From: VRUE01 sp963702575
GTDB lineage: Bacteria; Actinomycetota; Thermoleophilia; Solirubrobacterales; 70-9
Length of the DNA stretch: 64,000 nt
Direction: 5' to 3'
NCBI GenBank assembly: GCA_963702575.1
Contig: CAVPCU010000001.1
Location: 62,001-126,000, forward strand
Program-made: the position numbers and the translations under genes
Notes under the pieces: model-generated
What the model saw: only the letters and a program-made list of their open reading frames with translations
What the model was told of the DNA's origin: nothing
The model's database searches: none
Shown here: one piece after another, positions 40,620 to 50,963 of the stretch
How positions within the stretch are numbered: the stretch's first letter is position 1
Layout of the letters: each line of letters begins with the position of its first letter

Positions 40620-41969
40620 TCAGACGGTTGAGAAGCGGCGCAGGGCTAGGCGGGCGATCAGGGCGTAGGCGACGACCTGGATCGCCAGGTGGAGCAATGG
40701 GGCGCCGACCCCGCCGCCGGCGGGGTCGAGCGCGGCGGTCATCGCCTGGAGGGCCGGCTTGAACGGGAAGAGGGCGGTGAGGATCCGGATCGCTTCGTAG
40801 AGGCCCTCGCCGACCGCGCCGGAGGGGACGAGCGAGAGCAGGGCGACTGGCAGCGAGACCATGAAGGCGAGCAGCGACACGGCCCGGACGTCGCGCGCCG
40901 CCGCCCCCAGCGCCGCCCCCGCCGCCCCCAGCGCAGCGGCGCCGGCGAGGATCGCCACCAGCCAGAGGCCGACGCGGCTCCACTCGAGCGAGACGAAGAT
41001 CTCCACCCCGGCCAGCATCAGCAGGGTGACCAGCAGCCCGACCGCGATCCCCAGCCCGACCTTCTCCGCCAGCAGCGCCCGGCGCGAGACGAGGCCGCGG
41101 GTGAGCCGGGCGAAGGTGTTCTCCTCGCGCTCCAGCGCCAGCGAGCCGGCGACCAGGAGGAGGACGACGAAGGTCAGGGTCAGCGTCGCCGCGACGGCGA
41201 TCGCGAAGATTTCGAGCGGCGGGGTGGGGGCGCTGACCGAGTGCTTGTCGACGACGATCGGCTGCGCCAGGCGGTCGATCAGCGGCGCGGCGACGTCGAG
41301 GTTGTCGCGGGCGAGCGTGGCGAAGCGGATCACCCGGTCGAGCGGCGGGCGCTGGGAGGCCGGCAGGGCCGGGCGCAGCTCCTGCAGGATCCGGGCGCTG
41401 TCGCGCAGGCCGAGGATCTGGATCGGGGCGCCGAGCACTTCGTAGCGGCCGCCGTCGACGACGAGGTTGAGGTAGCGGCCGCCTTCGCCGGCGATCCGTT
41501 TGGCGATGAAGAGGTTGGCCTGGCCGAGCAGCGATTCGATCCGGTCGTCGACGACCTGTGCCTTCAGCGGGTCGCCCTCGTTGACGATCACTTCGACTTC
41601 CGGGGTTTCCGGATTCAGGGTCGAGAGCGAGTTGAGCCGGCTGACCAGGTCGGCGGGGAGGATCAGCGCGGCCAGGACCTCGCCCGAGCGGACCCCTTCT
41701 TCGGCGGCCCGGCGGCTGCCCACGCGCACGCACTCGACGTGGCCGCAGATGCGCCGGTCGACACCCACCGCGGGAAGCTGCGAGCCGCCGGCCTCGACCC
41801 GCGAGCCGGCCGGGACTTCGTTCAGGTAGGCGATCTTGGGGGCGCCCGGTTCGCGCGAGATCGCGAACCCGACCAGCAGCGCGATCAGCACCGGATAGGC
41901 GACCAGCAGCGCCGCCTGCAGCGGCGAGCGGCGGAGGATCTGCAGGTCCTTGAGCAGCAGCCAGCGCAT
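40620..41969 (-). CDS. ABC-2 type transporter permease
   Basis: Membrane component of an exporter, 449 residues. Layout: one N-terminal span (LQAALLVAYPVLIALLVGFAIS), a large outer domain of about 200 residues, then a cluster of five to six spans (IFAIAVAATLTLTFVVLLLV through LLHLAIQVVAYALIARLAL). This is the ABC2 fold of drug, polymer or Na+ exporters (YhaP/NatB-like). Substrate unknown. Its ATG overlaps the ATPase stop by one base (TGATG), so the two subunits are made together. Confidence 0.85.
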   Translation of the reverse strand: MRWLLLKDLQILRRSPLQAALLVAYPVLIALLVGFAISREPGAPKIAYLNEVPAGSRVEAGGSQLPAVGVDRRICGHVECVRVGSRRAAEEGVRSGEVLAALILPADLVSRLNSLSTLNPETPEVEVIVNEGDPLKAQVVDDRIESLLGQANLFIAKRIAGEGGRYLNLVVDGGRYEVLGAPIQILGLRDSARILQELRPALPASQRPPLDRVIRFATLARDNLDVAAPLIDRLAQPIVVDKHSVSAPTPPLEIFAIAVAATLTLTFVVLLLVAGSLALEREENTFARLTRGLVSRRALLAEKVGLGIAVGLLVTLLMLAGVEIFVSLEWSRVGLWLVAILAGAAALGAAGAALGAAARDVRAVSLLAFMVSLPVALLSLVPSGAVGEGLYEAIRILTALFPFKPALQAMTAALDPAGGGVGAPLLHLAIQVVAYALIARLALRRFSTV

Positions 41970-42673
41970 CAGTGACCCCGGTGCTGCAGGAAGGCGACGA
42001 AGGCGGTCTCGAAGTCGCTGCCGGCGGCCTCGGGCGCCTCGCCCCGGACGACCTCGCGTAACTCCTCGGGAGAGCCGTCGAAGAGCCGCTCTCCGTCGGC
42101 GAGGACCAGCAGCCGCCGCCCGTAGCGCTCCGCCTCCTGGATGTCGTGGGTGCTGAAGATCACCGTCGTCCCACTCTCGGCCAGCGCCAGGACGAACCCC
42201 CACAGCCGAGCCCGCTGCCGCGGATCGAGCCCGACGCTGGGCTCGTCGAGCAACAGCACCGCCGGCCGCGACAGCAGCCCGACGGCGATGTTGATCCGCT
42301 GCTGGTTCCCCCCCGAGAGCCGCGCCACGATCTCCCCCCTGCGGTCGGCCAGCCCGGTCAGCTCCAACATCTCCTCGACCGCTGCCCCCGGATCGTCGTG
42401 CCCCTCGAGCCGAGCAAACAGCAACAGGTTCTCTTCCACGGTCAACCGCCGGTAGAGCCCCGCCTGCTGAGGAACCCAGCCAACGCTCCCGTTCGCCGAC
42501 CTGACCTCCCCCGCATCCGGCTCGACGATCCCCGCCAGGATCGACAGCAACGTCGTCTTCCCGGCCCCATTGGGCCCGATAACGGCCAAAAGCTCCCCAG
42601 CTCCCACAACCAGGTCGACGCCGCGCAACGCCTCCCGCTCGCCGTACCGCTTGACCAGCCCCCGGGCCTCCAT
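41969..42673 (-). CDS. ABC transporter ATP-binding protein
   Basis: ATPase partner of the ABC-2 permease, 234 residues. Walker A GPNGAGKTTL, signature LSGGNQQRINIAVGL, Walker B VLLLDEPSVGLD and the H-loop FSTHDIQEAERYG are intact. It is of the DrrA/NatA class. ATG at 42673 has TACGGT 7 bases upstream on the minus strand and no Shine-Dalgarno. A long inverted repeat links its promoter to that of the divergent hemB. Confidence 0.93.
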   Translation of the reverse strand: MEARGLVKRYGEREALRGVDLVVGAGELLAVIGPNGAGKTTLLSILAGIVEPDAGEVRSANGSVGWVPQQAGLYRRLTVEENLLLFARLEGHDDPGAAVEEMLELTGLADRRGEIVARLSGGNQQRINIAVGLLSRPAVLLLDEPSVGLDPRQRARLWGFVLALAESGTTVIFSTHDIQEAERYGRRLLVLADGERLFDGSPEELREVVRGEAPEAAGSDFETAFVAFLQHRGH

Positions 42674-42689
42674 CGGGGGAACCGTACTT

Positions 42690-42816
42690 GGGGGAGGGAT
42701 TGGGATACCCCTGAACGGGCGGATACTCAGAGCGGCCGGCCCACAGCGGTTTCAGGCCTTCGAGGCAAATCGCGGCCGGACGCGAGTCCGGGCAGGGGTA
42801 TCCCAATCCCTCCCCC
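42690..42816. repeat. 24-base perfect inverted repeat between ABC and hemB promoters
   Basis: The segment 42690-42713 (begins GGGGGAGGG, ends ATACCCCTG) is repeated perfectly as its reverse complement at 42793-42816, 79 bases away. Each arm lies directly upstream of a -10-like element: TAGAAT (42817-42822) for hemB and TACGGT (complement of 42681-42686) for the ABC operon. The same element therefore occupies the -35/activator zone of both divergent promoters. A short MITE with terminal repeats is the alternative, but no target duplication is seen. Confidence 0.7.
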
Positions 42817-42830
42817 TAGAATCGCTCTCG

Positions 42831-43802
42831 ATGCCTTTCCCAAGCACCCGTTTGCGGCGACTGCGCCGCAGCGAGACGTTGCGCGGCCTGGTCCGCGAGA
42901 CCGAGCTCTCGCCATCGCACCTGATCCAGCCGGCTTTCGTCGTCGCCGGCAAGAACGTCCGCGAGGAGGTCGAGTCGATGCCCGGCATCGAACGCTTCTC
43001 GATCTCCGAGCTGGTCGCCGAGGCGACCGAGATCGCCGCCACCGGCGTCGGCACGATCCTCCTCTTCGGCGTCCCGGCGACGAAGGACGAGTCGGGCTCG
43101 GGCGCCTATGACGACGAGGGCGTCGTGCAGATGGCCGTCCGCGCGCTGAAGGAGGCGCACCCCGAGCTGACGGTGATCACCGACGTCTGCCTCTGCGAGT
43201 ACACCTCGCACGGCCACTGCGGCTTCGTCCGCGACGGCGAGGTCGACAACGACCTGACGGTCGAGCTGCTGGCGAAAACGGCGATCTCACACGCCGAGGC
43301 CGGCGCCGACGCGGTCGCGCCGAGCGACATGATGGACGGCCGGGTCGGCACGATCCGCCACCAGCTCGACGAGGAGGGCCACGCCGGCACGCCGATCGTC
43401 GCCTACAGCGCCAAGTACGCCTCGGCCTTCTACGGGCCCTTCCGCGAGGCGGCCGATTCGACGCCGGAGTTCGGCGACCGGCGCGGCTACCAGCTCGACC
43501 CGGCCAACGCCGCCGAGGCGGTGCGCGAGGCCCAGCTCGACCTCGAAGAGGGCGCCGACATGCTGATGGTCAAGCCGGCGACGCCCTACCTCGACATCGT
43601 CCGCCGGGTCAAGCAGGAGACCGCCGCGCCGCTCGCCGCCTACCACGTCTCCGGCGAGTACTCGATGCTGAAGGCAGCCGCCGCCAACGGCTGGATCGAC
43701 GAGCGGCCGGCGGTGCTGGAGACGCTGACCTCGATCCGCCGCGCCGGCGCCGACGCGATCGTCACCTACTACGCGAAGGAGGCCGCAGCGTGGCTTCGGT
43801 AA
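42831..43802 (+). CDS. hemB: Porphobilinogen synthase (ALA dehydratase)
   Basis: Condenses two 5-aminolevulinate into porphobilinogen. The 323-residue protein has the Schiff-base Lys regions (VAYSAKYASAFYGPFR and MLMVKPATPYLD) and the metal segment DVCLCEYTSHGHCGF, whose three Cys mark the Zn-dependent type. ATG at 42831 was chosen because it begins the family fold and TAGAAT lies 8 bases upstream. The 3' end overlaps the siroheme decarboxylase gene by 13 bases. Confidence 0.97.
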   Translation: MPFPSTRLRRLRRSETLRGLVRETELSPSHLIQPAFVVAGKNVREEVESMPGIERFSISELVAEATEIAATGVGTILLFGVPATKDESGSGAYDDEGVVQMAVRALKEAHPELTVITDVCLCEYTSHGHCGFVRDGEVDNDLTVELLAKTAISHAEAGADAVAPSDMMDGRVGTIRHQLDEEGHAGTPIVAYSAKYASAFYGPFREAADSTPEFGDRRGYQLDPANAAEAVREAQLDLEEGADMLMVKPATPYLDIVRRVKQETAAPLAAYHVSGEYSMLKAAAANGWIDERPAVLETLTSIRRAGADAIVTYYAKEAAAWLR

Positions 43803-44861
43803 AGCTCCCCCAGTCGAAGGCGCGCAGCCGCAAGGACGGCGCCGCGATCCCGCTCGACGAGACCGACAAGCGGCTGATGAACCTGCTGCAGTCGAGCTTC
43901 CCGCTCGACCCCGAGCCCTTCGCGCTGGTCGCCTCCGAGGCCGGGCTGGAGCTGGAGGACGTGCTCGCCCGCACCCGCCGCCTGCTCGAGGGCCGGATCA
44001 TCCGCGAGATCACGCCGATCTTCGACACCCGGGCGCTCGGCTACGACTCGATGCTGGTCGCCGCCAAAGTCGATGCCGAGAACCCGCAGCGCGCCGCCGC
44101 AGCGGTCAACGCCCACCCCGGCGTCTCGCACAACTACCTGCGCACCCACGACTTCAACCTCTGGTTCACGATCGCCGTGCCGCCCGACTCCGAGCTGGGG
44201 ATGGCGGGCACGCTGGAGGCGCTGATGGAGGAGGCCGGCGCCTCCTCGATGCGCCAGCTGCCGACCCTGACCCTGTTCAAGATCAACATGAACCTGGAGA
44301 TGGAGAAGGGCACCGAGGCGCTCGCCGCCGCGGTCGAGGCGGCGCCGCCGCGGGAGCTGGAGCGCCAGCCCTACGGCGAGGAGGAGATCGCGGCGATCAG
44401 GGCCCTGCAGGGCCCGATGGCCGCGGTCGAGCGGCCCTACGACGAGGCCGCGGCCGGGCTCGGCATCTCGACCGAGGAGCTGCTCGAGCGCCTGCGGGGC
44501 ATGGTCGACCGCAAGCTGCTGCGCCGCGTCGCCGCGATCCTCTACCACCGCCGCGCCGGCTTCTCCGCCAACGGCATGGGCGTCTGGAAGGTGCCCGAGG
44601 CGGAGATCATGGAGACCGGCCGCCGGATGGCCTCCTTCCGCGGCATCTCCCACTGCTACCAGCGGCCGACGTATGAGGACTGGCCCTACAGCGTCTTCAC
44701 CATGGCCCACGGCCGCTCGAAGCAGGAGTGCGACGCGATCCTCGACTCGATCGCCGAGGAGTGCGGGATGGGCGCGGAGGACCGCGCCACCCTCTACTCC
44801 TCGACCGAGTACAAGAAGATCCGGCTTCACTACTTCACCGACGATTACTCGCGGTGGGAAG

Positions 44862-44875
<14 letters not shown>
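43790..44875 (+). CDS. Fused siroheme decarboxylase (AhbA-AhbB type)
   Basis: A 361-residue protein made of two tandem Lrp/AsnC-like units, each an HTH followed by an alpha-beta domain: the first starts at LDETDKRLMNLLQSSFP, the second at YGEEEIAAIRALQG. The AhbB/NirL-like segment ISHCYQRPTYEDWPYSVFTM is diagnostic. Siroheme decarboxylases remove two acetate carboxyls to give didecarboxysiroheme, a step to haem in the siroheme route or to haem d1. They are normally two separate proteins. The overlap with hemB and nearness to hemL mark a tetrapyrrole operon. It is not expected to be a transcription factor. Confidence 0.88.
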
Positions 44876-46130
<1,255 letters not shown>

Positions 46131-46134
<4 letters not shown>

Positions 46135-46508
46135 CCGACGCGCTGCGCGAGCTGGCGACCCAGCTGCGCGAGGAGGACACCCCGATCTCTCCTCATGTGG
46201 TCGAGTCGCCGCCACGAGCGACGGGGTCGCTGCCGGTAGAGGCGGTGCGCGAGGGCTATCTGTTGCACTACGAGGAGCCCCGTTTGCTTGCTGGCCACGA
46301 TCCGGATCTGGCTCTGCTGGCGGGGGACTACATGTATGCGATCGCGATTGAGCACCTGGCAACGCGCGGGGAAACCGCCGCCATTCTTGTCCTCGCCGAT
46401 CTGATCAGCACCTCCGCCCAGCTCCACACCGAAGCTCGCGAGGAGGAGGTCCCGGCAATCTGGGAGCGTGCTACCGCACGCTGCAGTCGCGGACCAAAGT
46501 CGAGCTGA
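46131..46508 (+). CDS. Uncharacterised protein of the tetrapyrrole operon
   Basis: A 125-residue cytoplasmic protein, not recognised. GTG at 46131 overlaps the hemL stop (GTGA), so it is co-translated with hemL. It is acidic and mainly helical; the segment YLLHYEEPRLLAGHDPDLALLAGDY and the following YAIAIEHLATRGETAA look like a compact helical domain. There are no membrane spans or metal motifs beyond two central His. Its 3' end overlaps the secreted protein gene on the other strand by 38 bases. A role in tetrapyrrole synthesis is only inferred from position. Confidence 0.7.
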
Positions 46509-47247
46509 CCCGCAACCCTTCGGCGAACTTGAAGTTGGCGCGGGCGAAGTTGTAGATCGCACCGGGGAAGCCTTCGGGCGCGGGGCAGCCGGCGCTGATG
46601 TAGCTGTGCTTCTGGCCGCGGTAGGTGTAGATGCGGCGCAGCCGCATGTCGAAGTGGGTCACGTAGGCCCACTCGCGGGCGGCCTTCGGCAGCGTCGTCC
46701 TGATCACCGTGCCGAATTCCCCGCCCCGCTGGAGGACCTTGAAGGTGAGGACGAAGGCCGAGGGCGGCTGGCTGCCGTATACCTGGGCGAAGATCCGCCG
46801 GTGGCCGCCGGCCCGCTTGGCGTGGAAGACGAGCATCGGCCCCGTGAAGGTGAACGGTTCCTGGTTGGCCAGGTGGACGCGGACTTCGACGTGGCCGCTG
46901 CCGACGATCGCGCCGCCGCAGATCCGCCGCGCGGCGGCGATCGTCGCCGGCTGGATTTCGCGCAGGTGGCAGATCGGCAGGCCGCGGTCGTAGATCCTGC
47001 CGCCGCGGTTGATCCCGATCGAGACCTGCCGGAGCTGCGGCGGCGGGTCGGACCCGTCGGCGGCCTGGAATGTGGTGTCGACGTTGACCGTCACCGGCGC
47101 GACGCCGGTGCGCGGCAGCGCGTGTGGCGAGATCCCACCGTCGAAGCCGACCAGGATGTTGCCTTCGCGTACGGTCTCGGCCCGTGCGGCGCTGGCCGCG
47201 GCGAGCGCGATCAGCAGCGCCGCGATGGCCAGCCGCGCCCGGCTCAA
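46471..47247 (-). CDS. Secreted four-Cys protein, family member 1
   Basis: A 258-residue exported protein with a signal peptide (LAIAALLIALAAASAARA). Members at 57385-58152 and 58195-58962 share its plan: GG(I/F)SP..LP, an outer beta-rich body, GLP.C, A..C..AIVG.G, and a late Tyr-rich segment before the last Cys. This copy is the most diverged, lacking the SPLTLFNGP block of the others (it has GPMLVFHAK at that position). Function unknown. It lies next to a Cys-pair secreted protein and an MmpL gene on the same strand. Confidence 0.75.
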   Translation of the reverse strand: MSRARLAIAALLIALAAASAARAETVREGNILVGFDGGISPHALPRTGVAPVTVNVDTTFQAADGSDPPPQLRQVSIGINRGGRIYDRGLPICHLREIQPATIAAARRICGGAIVGSGHVEVRVHLANQEPFTFTGPMLVFHAKRAGGHRRIFAQVYGSQPPSAFVLTFKVLQRGGEFGTVIRTTLPKAAREWAYVTHFDMRLRRIYTYRGQKHSYISAGCPAPEGFPGAIYNFARANFKFAEGLRVSSTLVRDCSVR

Positions 47248-47248
47248 G

Positions 47249-47752
47249 CTAGAGGAACCTCGACGATTCGATCCGGCATTCCTTGAAGGGGATGCTGATC
47301 ACGGTGTTGTTCGCCTTGTTGTTGTTGCGGTTGAGCTGCACGGCGAGCTTCTGGGCGTGGTACTTGTCATTGCCCTTCAGCGCCCCGCCGATCTGCTGCA
47401 GGTAGGCCTTCTCCTTTTGGAGGTAGCCGATCCACTTGGTCAGCTTCGCCGCGTCTTCGGTCGGTTTGGGCACCTGGCCGATCTGGGCCACGGTCTTCCC
47501 GAGGGCGCTGGAGGCACGGACGAAACGCGCGCCAGCGGGCGCCAGCTGCCCCTTCTGCACCTGCTGCTTGACGCCGGTGAGGATGCGGGAGTTCGCTTCC
47601 GCGTTCGACTTGCAGATCGGCTCGACCGTGGCCACGTATTCCGGCTCGGTGGGAGGGTTGGCGATGGCCAGGGCCGACGGAGCCGAGATGGCGACCGCGA
47701 CGGCGATCGCCAGGCCGAGCAGTGACGACGACTTTCTCAACGAGCTTCCCAC
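47249..47752 (-). CDS. Small secreted helical protein
   Basis: A 167-residue protein with a signal peptide (LLGLAIAVAVAISAPSALA) and a helical body with two Cys (EPICKSNAEAN and PFKECRIE) that may pair. The middle (KWIGYLQKEKAYLQQIGGALKG) is amphipathic. It is not recognised. GTG at 47752 was chosen because AGGAGG (complement of 47762-47767) lies 9 bases upstream, one of the few strong Shine-Dalgarno sequences here. It may be co-transcribed with the secreted protein downstream. Confidence 0.75.
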   Translation of the reverse strand: MGSSLRKSSSLLGLAIAVAVAISAPSALAIANPPTEPEYVATVEPICKSNAEANSRILTGVKQQVQKGQLAPAGARFVRASSALGKTVAQIGQVPKPTEDAAKLTKWIGYLQKEKAYLQQIGGALKGNDKYHAQKLAVQLNRNNNKANNTVISIPFKECRIESSRFL

Positions 47753-47862
47753 CTGAACGATCCTCCTGTCTGTGGCGGCCGGTCGCGCGCTAGCTGCGGG
47801 GCGGCCCTCCCTCTCAAACCCGTGACAGAAAATACACAGGTCTCTACAAAGTCCTCCTCCAC
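47753..47862 (-). promoter_or_regulatory. Promoter region of the small secreted protein gene
   Basis: The 110-base gap after the MmpL gene contains an AT-rich stretch (about 47828-47850; minus strand reads TGTGTATTTTCTG) that could hold a -10, and the Shine-Dalgarno AGGAGG. No hairpin terminator for the MmpL gene was seen. Confidence 0.4.
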
Positions 47863-50800
47863 CTAACCCGCGCGCGAGCCGTGAAGATCGATCTCGGGCA
47901 GGATTCGCTGCAGCGGTCGCGGCAGCCACCAGACGCGATCGCCGAGCAGCAGCATCAGCGCCGGCAACAGCACGATCCGCACCACCGTGGCGTCGAGCAC
48001 GACCGCCACGGTCAGGCCGGTGCCGAGTTGACTGATCGTCGCGATCGGCGCGCCGGCGAAGGCGACGAAGACCGCGGCCATGATCGCCGCCGCCCCGGTG
48101 ATCACCCGCGCCGTGCGCTCGAGGCCGAAGACGATCGCCTCCTCATGAGCGGCGCCGTTCTCGTAGTGCTCGCGCATCCGCATCAGCAGGAAGACCGCGT
48201 AATCGATCGAGAGGCCGAAGATGATCCCGAAGATCCCCGCCGCGCCGATCGCGTCGACGTAGCTGTGCCCGCCCAGCGGCCAGCCCTCGGGGACTTCGAA
48301 GAGCAGGGTGAGGACGCCGAAGGCGACGGCGACGGTGACCAGGTTGAGCCCGACCGCGATCGCCGCCAGCGGCAGCGCCCGCAGGATCACGACCAGGATC
48401 AGGAAGGTGGCGAGCGTGATCACGGCGATCATGATCGGGATCCGCTGCGAGATCGTGTCGGTGTAGTCGATCAGCTGCGCGGCGCCGCCGGTGACCCCGG
48501 TCGTCGTCCCGGTCGACGCCGCCAGCCCGCGCGCGTCGTCCTTGAGCCGGCCGTTGAGCGCCTTCGAGCCGGCGGTGTTGAAGGTGGAACGGGGGATGAC
48601 GACGATCTGCGCTGCCTGGCCGCCGTGCTGGAGGTCGACGATCCGCCCGGCGCGCTGGCGGCTTTCCCGTGGCGCCCCCTGCAGCGCCGAGAGGACGAAA
48701 TAGCCCGATTCGAAGATCCCCGGCGAGGAGCGGCGCAGGCGGCCGACCCTGCGTTCGAAGTTGTCGGCGCTGACGGCGACCTTGACGTGGGCGTGGCGCA
48801 GGCCGCTCTGCAGCGGCCGCGATTCGTGGAAGCCCTCGGCGAGCTTTTCTTCCAGCGTGTCGGCGCCGCCCCTCAGCTGGGCGAGCCCGTTCACCAGCCG
48901 CGAGGTCCCGCCGCGCAGCTTTTCCAGCCCGCCGGGCAAGGCGCCCGCCGCGTCGGCGAGCTGCTGCGCCCCCTTGTGCAGCTTGGCGCCTCCGTCCGCC
49001 AGCTTCTTCTGCCCTTCGTAGAGCTGGCCCGACTGGCTTTCGAGCCGGATCGCTTCGTTGCGGGCGATCGCCAGCCCTTCGACCAGCTTTTCGGCTTCGC
49101 GCGTGGCGCCGGCGAGCGAGGGGTCGGCGGCGGCCTGCTGCTTCAGCTCCGCTCGTAGGGCGCGTGCCTGCGCGAGCTCGCGGTCGCGCAGCCGCCTGAG
49201 CAGGTCGGCCGAGCCGCCCTTGACCGAGAGGGCGCCGAGCTGCGCCGTGCGCTGGCCTTCGGCCAGCTTGCCGGAGCCTTCGGCCAGCCGGGCGGTGGCG
49301 TCGACCGCCTTTTCCGCCCCCGAGGCGGCGCGGGTTAGGCCGCCTTCGATCTGTTCGGCGCCTTCCCCCGCCCGGCCCGAGCCCGAGGCGAGGAGGCCGG
49401 CCCCGTCGGCCGCCTTGGAGAGGCCGGAGCGCACCTGCCCGACCCCGTTCGCCGCCTTGCCCAGCTTGGTCCCGAGTCTCTGCAGCTGCTTCGGGCTGGC
49501 TTCGCCGCGGCCGGCGAGCAGGTCTTCGCCGCTGCGGCGAAGCGGCGCGGTCTGGTGCTTGATCTGCGCCGGCCCGATCACGAGCTGGACCCCCGGGTCG
49601 GCGGCGATCCGCCGCTGCCAGCGGCTCAGCGCCGCCAGGTTCTCCGGGTCGGCGACCGAGCCGTGGTCGGCGACCGCGACGAGGACGAAGGGCGCTTCGA
49701 AGCCCGGGCCGACGGCGTCGGCGATCTGTTCGGCTTCCTGGCGCGCCTGGTTGGAGGCCGGGAGCTGTTCGGCGCTCGGCGGTCCGGTCTTCAGCGCCAG
49801 CGCCGGCGCCGCCAGCAGCAGCACGACGGCGCCGATCAGCAGCACCGCCAGCCGCGGCCGGCGCAACGCGCCGGAGACCAGCGCCATCACCCCGGCGCCG
49901 TCGCGCTCGCCGCCGATCCGCCAGCGGTTGACGTTGCGGCCGAGGACGACGAGCAGCGCCGGGCCGACCAGGGTGGCGACGAGGACGCTGATCGCGGTGA
50001 CCACGATCGCCGTGCCGGCGAGCGAGACGAGCAGCGTCCCCGGCATGACGAAGAGCGTCACCAGCATCGCCAGGAAGAGGGTCGAGCCGGCGAAGGCGGT
50101 GGTGCGCCCGGCCGTGCGCCGCGTCATCCGCGCCGCCTCGAGCGGCTCGGCGCCGCTGCTCAGCTCCTCGCGGAAGCGGGAGACCATCAACAGCGCGTAG
50201 TCGACCCCCAGCGCCAGCCCCATCATCGTGCACACGGTGAGGGCGAAGCCGTCGATCGCGACCCAGCCGGAGGCGATCGCGAGCACGCCGCGCGAGGCGG
50301 TCACCGTCACCGCGCCGAAGGCGAGCGGGATCGCCGCCGCGACCGGCGAGCGGAAGACGAGCAGCAGGACGAGCAGCAGGAAGGGGATCGCGATCAGCTC
50401 GGCGACTTCGGTGGAGTGCACCGATTCGTCCTCGATCGCCCGCGAGAGGCTGGCGAAGCCCGACTCGGCGGAGGTGACCGGCGGGCGGATGCGTTCGTGC
50501 AGCGTCCGGTCGAGATAGGGGACCGTGTCGCGCACCGCCGTCTCCGCGTCGACGTGGAAGTCGACCAGGATCAGCGCCTTGCGCGGGCCCGGCCGCAGCC
50601 GCTGGACGCTGCCGCGGTCCCAGGGCGAGACGGTCGAGACCGAGCGGTCGGCGCGCAGGGCGCGGATCAGCGCCGGGCCCTGGCGGTCGAGCTGCGCCGG
50701 CGGCCCCTGCAGCAGGATCGCGAAGGGGGCGCTGTCGCCGAAATAGCGGTGCAGCAGAGAGCCGGCGCGGCCGGATTCGGTCCCGGGGACGCTGAGCGAG

Positions 50801-50901
50801 GTCGGCCGCAGCTGGTCCTCGACCCCGCGGCCGGCGAAGGCGAGGGCGGCGAGCGCCACGACCGCGACGACAAGGACCCTCCCTGGATGGCGCAGCATCA
50901 C
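47863..50901 (-). CDS. MmpL-family RND lipid transporter, first copy
   Basis: A 1012-residue MmpL/RND protein, probably moving lipids across the membrane with the proton gradient. Two blocks of spans each end in an MmpL-like motif (GLALGVDYALLMVSRFREEL and GLSIDYAVFLLMRMREHYE). Between them a large outer region contains coiled, Gly/Ala-rich repeats (GAEQIEGGLTRAASGAEKA, KLADGGAKLHKGAQQLADAA) like those of YhgE/Pip proteins. GTG at 50901 fits TAGCTT 7 bases upstream; TTG at 50931 is another candidate. Divergent from qcrA. Confidence 0.9.
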   Translation of the reverse strand: MMLRHPGRVLVVAVVALAALAFAGRGVEDQLRPTSLSVPGTESGRAGSLLHRYFGDSAPFAILLQGPPAQLDRQGPALIRALRADRSVSTVSPWDRGSVQRLRPGPRKALILVDFHVDAETAVRDTVPYLDRTLHERIRPPVTSAESGFASLSRAIEDESVHSTEVAELIAIPFLLLVLLLVFRSPVAAAIPLAFGAVTVTASRGVLAIASGWVAIDGFALTVCTMMGLALGVDYALLMVSRFREELSSGAEPLEAARMTRRTAGRTTAFAGSTLFLAMLVTLFVMPGTLLVSLAGTAIVVTAISVLVATLVGPALLVVLGRNVNRWRIGGERDGAGVMALVSGALRRPRLAVLLIGAVVLLLAAPALALKTGPPSAEQLPASNQARQEAEQIADAVGPGFEAPFVLVAVADHGSVADPENLAALSRWQRRIAADPGVQLVIGPAQIKHQTAPLRRSGEDLLAGRGEASPKQLQRLGTKLGKAANGVGQVRSGLSKAADGAGLLASGSGRAGEGAEQIEGGLTRAASGAEKAVDATARLAEGSGKLAEGQRTAQLGALSVKGGSADLLRRLRDRELAQARALRAELKQQAAADPSLAGATREAEKLVEGLAIARNEAIRLESQSGQLYEGQKKLADGGAKLHKGAQQLADAAGALPGGLEKLRGGTSRLVNGLAQLRGGADTLEEKLAEGFHESRPLQSGLRHAHVKVAVSADNFERRVGRLRRSSPGIFESGYFVLSALQGAPRESRQRAGRIVDLQHGGQAAQIVVIPRSTFNTAGSKALNGRLKDDARGLAASTGTTTGVTGGAAQLIDYTDTISQRIPIMIAVITLATFLILVVILRALPLAAIAVGLNLVTVAVAFGVLTLLFEVPEGWPLGGHSYVDAIGAAGIFGIIFGLSIDYAVFLLMRMREHYENGAAHEEAIVFGLERTARVITGAAAIMAAVFVAFAGAPIATISQLGTGLTVAVVLDATVVRIVLLPALMLLLGDRVWWLPRPLQRILPEIDLHGSRAG

Positions 50902-50921
50902 GCGAGCAAAGCTAACGAACG

Positions 50922-50941
50922 CCGGAGGCAATAAACTCCGG
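50922..50941. other. Short hairpin in the mmpL/qcrA divergent gap
   Basis: CCGGAG (50922-50927) and CTCCGG (50936-50941) can pair around an AT-rich 8-base loop in the 62-base gap between divergent genes. No T-run follows. It may be an operator or part of a qcrA leader. Confidence 0.35.
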
Positions 50942-50963
50942 CGCCTCGATCTCGTGGCGAAGA

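Noticed and set aside
42714..42792. Riboswitch or haem-responsive RNA between the two inverted arms
   Set aside because: The segment is upstream of both likely transcription starts, so it would not be in either mRNA.
42690..42816. MITE or small transposon bounded by 24-base inverted repeats
   Set aside because: No target-site duplication is visible and each arm sits at a promoter; kept only as an alternative.
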